From assembly GCF_015689335.1 (NCBI RefSeq), contig NZ_CP065053.1:4712001-4776000 (forward strand): 64,000 bases of DNA. The letters run 5' to 3'. How positions within the stretch are numbered: the first letter of the stretch is position 1; each line of letters begins with the position of its first letter. A model generated the notes under the pieces. That model saw nothing but the letters and a program-made list of their open reading frames with translations. It ran no database searches and was not told where the DNA came from. Source of the stretch: Massilia antarctica. Lineage in GTDB: Bacteria > Pseudomonadota > Gammaproteobacteria > Burkholderiales > Burkholderiaceae_D. This document shows positions 61,982 to 64,000 of the stretch, piece by piece. Both the position numbers and the translations under genes were made by a program.

Positions 61982-64000
61982 GCGCCCAGCCATTTTCCGC
62001 CGCCTGCTATCACTGCGGGCTGCCGGTGGCGCTTGGCACCAGCTGGTCGGTACGCATCGACGGCGCGCCGCGCCCGATGTGCTGCCCGGGCTGCGAGGCG
62101 GTCGCGCAAGGCATCGTCGATGCCGGCCTGGCCGACTACTACCGCACGCGCAGCGTGTTCGCCGACCGCGCCGAGGGCGTGAACCTGGTGCCGCCCGAAC
62201 TGGCGCTGTACGATAGCGCTACTGTCGCCACTGCCGCCACGGCGGGCGAGGCGCGCGAAGGCGTGTTCTCGCTCGACGGCATCCGCTGCGCCGCCTGCGT
62301 GTGGCTGATCGAACGGCGCCTGGCGCGCCTGCCCGGCGTGCGCGAGGCTCAGGTCAACGTAGCCACCGAGCGCTTGCACATGACGTGGGACGCTGCGCTG
62401 TGCAAACCAAGCGACATCGTCCTGGCACTGCGCGGGATCGGCTACACCGCCTTTCCGTACGAAGCGGCGCAGCATGGCGCCCAGCTCGAACGCAAGCGCA
62501 AGAAGCAGTTCCGCCAGCTGTTCGTGGCCGGCCTGTCGATGATGCAGGTGATGATGTACGCGCTGCCGGCCTACATCGCCGACGAGGGCACCATGGATGC
62601 CTCGATGGCGGCGCTGATGCAGTGGGCCTCGCTGTTGCTGACCATTCCCGCCGTGCTGTATTCGGCCCAGCCTTTTTTCCGCGGGGCCTGGGCCAGCCTG
62701 CGCGCGCGCATGCCGGGCATGGACCTGCCGGTGGCGCTCGGGATCGGCGCCGCCTTCGGCGCGAGCGTGCTGGCAACCCTGCGCGGCAGCGGCGAAGTGT
62801 ATTACGACTCGGTGACGATGTTCATCTTCCTGCTGCTGGCCAGCCGCCACCTCGAACAGATGGCGCGCCGCAAGGCCGCGCGCGCGCTGGAAGACTTGCA
62901 GCGCGCCTTGCCGGCGTCGGCCCAGCGCCTCGCCAAGTGGCCCGGCTCGCGCCAGGCCACCATGGTCGCCGCCGCCAGCCTGGCCGAGGGCGACGTGATC
63001 CTGGTCGAACCGGGCAGCGCGGTCGCGGCCGACGGCATCATTCTCGACGGGCATACCGAGGTCGACCTGGCATTGTTGACCGGCGAAAGCCGCGCGCAGC
63101 CGCGCGTGCCGGGCGACGAACTGCCCGGCGGGGCGATCAACACCACCCAGGCCATCGTGCTGCGCGTGACGCGTGTGGCCAGCGACAGTACCCTGGCGCG
63201 CCTGGTGAAACTGGTGGAAAAAGCCGGCCAGGGCAAGCCGCAGATCGCGCAGTGGGCCGACAAGGTAGCCGCCTGGTTCGTCGCTGGCTTGCTGCTGTTG
63301 ACGGTGGCGGTCTTCATCGGCTGGCAAATGGTCGATCCGGCGCGCGCCTGGCAGGTGGCGATCGCGGTGCTGGTGGTGTCGTGCCCGTGCGCGCTGTCCT
63401 TGGCCACGCCGACCGCGCTGGCCGCCGCCACCGACGCGCTGGTGCGGCGCGGGGTGCTGGTGGTGCAGCCGCACGTGCTCGAGACCCTGCAGCGCGCCAC
63501 CCATATCGTGTTCGACAAGACCGGCACCCTGACCGAGGGCCGCCCGGTGCTGCGCCACGTGGAGCCGCTGGCCAGCTTGAACGCCGCGCGCTGCCTGCAC
63601 CTGGCGGCGGCGCTGGAGGCGGGCAGCGCCCATCCGCTGGCGCTGGCCATCCGCAATGGCGCCCCGGACGGCGACCTGCGCGCCAGCGAGCTCCATAGCG
63701 AAGCGGGGCAGGGCGTGGAAGGCGTCGTCGACGGCGTGCGCTATCGCCTCGGGCGGGCCGGCTACGCGGGCGCGGCCCCGGCCGCCGTCTGGCCCGACGT
63801 GAGCAACGTCTACCTGGGCGCCAACGGCATCGTGCTGGCGCGCTTCGAGCTGGCCGACGCGCTGCGCGCCGATGCGCCCGAGGTGGTGCGCCGTTTCAGG
63901 ACGCGTGGCCAGACTGTCATTCTGTTGAGCGGCGACGACCAGAGTGTGGTCAGCCGCACTGGCGCCGCCCTCGGCATCGGCACCGCCATCGGCCAGCAAC
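61978..64000 (+). CDS. ccoI: CcoI/FixI-type copper P1B-ATPase (3' end outside window)
   Basis: At least 674 residues from TTG 61978, which overlaps the upstream stop as TTGA and has GGGAGG 8 bases ahead. An N-terminal Cys-rich part (CYHCGLP, CCPGCEAVA) is typical of CcoI. It is followed by a heavy-metal domain with GIRCAACVW (about 102-110), helices, the TGES loop (LLTGESRAQ), the ion motif SCPCALSLATP near residue 469, phosphorylation Asp513 in DKTGTLTEG, and the hinge SGDDQSVV at the window edge. It supplies copper for cbb3 cytochrome oxidase. The gene continues to the right. Confidence 0.93.
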   Translation, partial: MSAQPFSAACYHCGLPVALGTSWSVRIDGAPRPMCCPGCEAVAQGIVDAGLADYYRTRSVFADRAEGVNLVPPELALYDSATVATAATAGEAREGVFSLDGIRCAACVWLIERRLARLPGVREAQVNVATERLHMTWDAALCKPSDIVLALRGIGYTAFPYEAAQHGAQLERKRKKQFRQLFVAGLSMMQVMMYALPAYIADEGTMDASMAALMQWASLLLTIPAVLYSAQPFFRGAWASLRARMPGMDLPVALGIGAAFGASVLATLRGSGEVYYDSVTMFIFLLLASRHLEQMARRKAARALEDLQRALPASAQRLAKWPGSRQATMVAAASLAEGDVILVEPGSAVAADGIILDGHTEVDLALLTGESRAQPRVPGDELPGGAINTTQAIVLRVTRVASDSTLARLVKLVEKAGQGKPQIAQWADKVAAWFVAGLLLLTVAVFIGWQMVDPARAWQVAIAVLVVSCPCALSLATPTALAAATDALVRRGVLVVQPHVLETLQRATHIVFDKTGTLTEGRPVLRHVEPLASLNAARCLHLAAALEAGSAHPLALAIRNGAPDGDLRASELHSEAGQGVEGVVDGVRYRLGRAGYAGAAPAAVWPDVSNVYLGANGIVLARFELADALRADAPEVVRRFRTRGQTVILLSGDDQSVVSRTGAALGIGTAIGQQ

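Noticed and set aside
61636..64000. 787-residue minus-strand frame opposite ccoI
   Set aside because: The plus strand encodes a P-type ATPase with all signature motifs, although it has no ATG start and is cut by the window edge.

Overview
The window looks like chromosomal DNA of a high-GC betaproteobacterium of the Oxalobacteraceae (Massilia/Duganella/Janthinobacterium type). This rests on codon use, two PEP-CTERM proteins, several secreted glycan hydrolases, a KefC/KefG pair, Fnr-type promoters and a frc-type sugar ABC locus. I recognised no rRNA, tRNA, CRISPR array, prophage or complete insertion sequence.

Region by region: 1-13650 holds three collinear cell-surface genes: a giant DUF11/SdrD_B-repeat protein cut by the left edge, a large outer-membrane protein, and an OmpA-domain protein. 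They are followed by a duplicated palindromic repeat and a terminator. 14004-17924 has a PEP-CTERM protein, an S9 peptidase and a small exported protein. 17964-21195 is a probable fungal-wall-degrading pair (GH64 beta-1,3-glucanase, then GH18 chitinase) with a LacI-type operator upstream. 22019-26668 has YajD, a histidine-tailed EamA transporter, an RTX-type protein and a four-gene unit of a winged-helix regulator plus membrane proteins. 27047-30210 is an unusual three-gene unit: acyl-CoA-dehydrogenase-like flavoprotein, leaderless PhnD-like binding protein, and a TusA-like/diiron fusion. 30289-36751 is a run of small or poorly characterised genes, among them a FemAB-like acyltransferase, a DUF4124 protein and an ATC-hydrolase-like protein.

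36810-41700 (minus strand) is one probable operon of a NagX-like membrane protein, a GH18 chitinase, KefG and KefC. 41911-51314 has a second PEP-CTERM protein, an alpha/beta hydrolase, a hybrid histidine kinase, a universal stress protein and a Pat/PatZ-like acetyltransferase. 51533-57932 is a fructose-type sugar locus: PfkB kinase, RbsD/FucU, FrcA, FrcC and FrcB on the minus strand, and FrcK-like kinase and ROK regulator diverging on the plus strand. 58103 to the right edge is a low-oxygen block: Aer-like PAS chemoreceptor, HemN, SafE-family protein and CcoI.

Three themes tie the window together. The first is degradation of fungal/chitin polymers (GH64, two GH18, NagX-like). The second is low-oxygen control: three Fnr-type boxes each sit 22 bases ahead of a -10-like hexamer. 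The third is a large investment in surface display. The least explained units are the 27-30 kb cluster, with its structured leader and a TusA domain lacking its active-site cysteine, and the 22-kDa-to-giant surface operon at the left edge.
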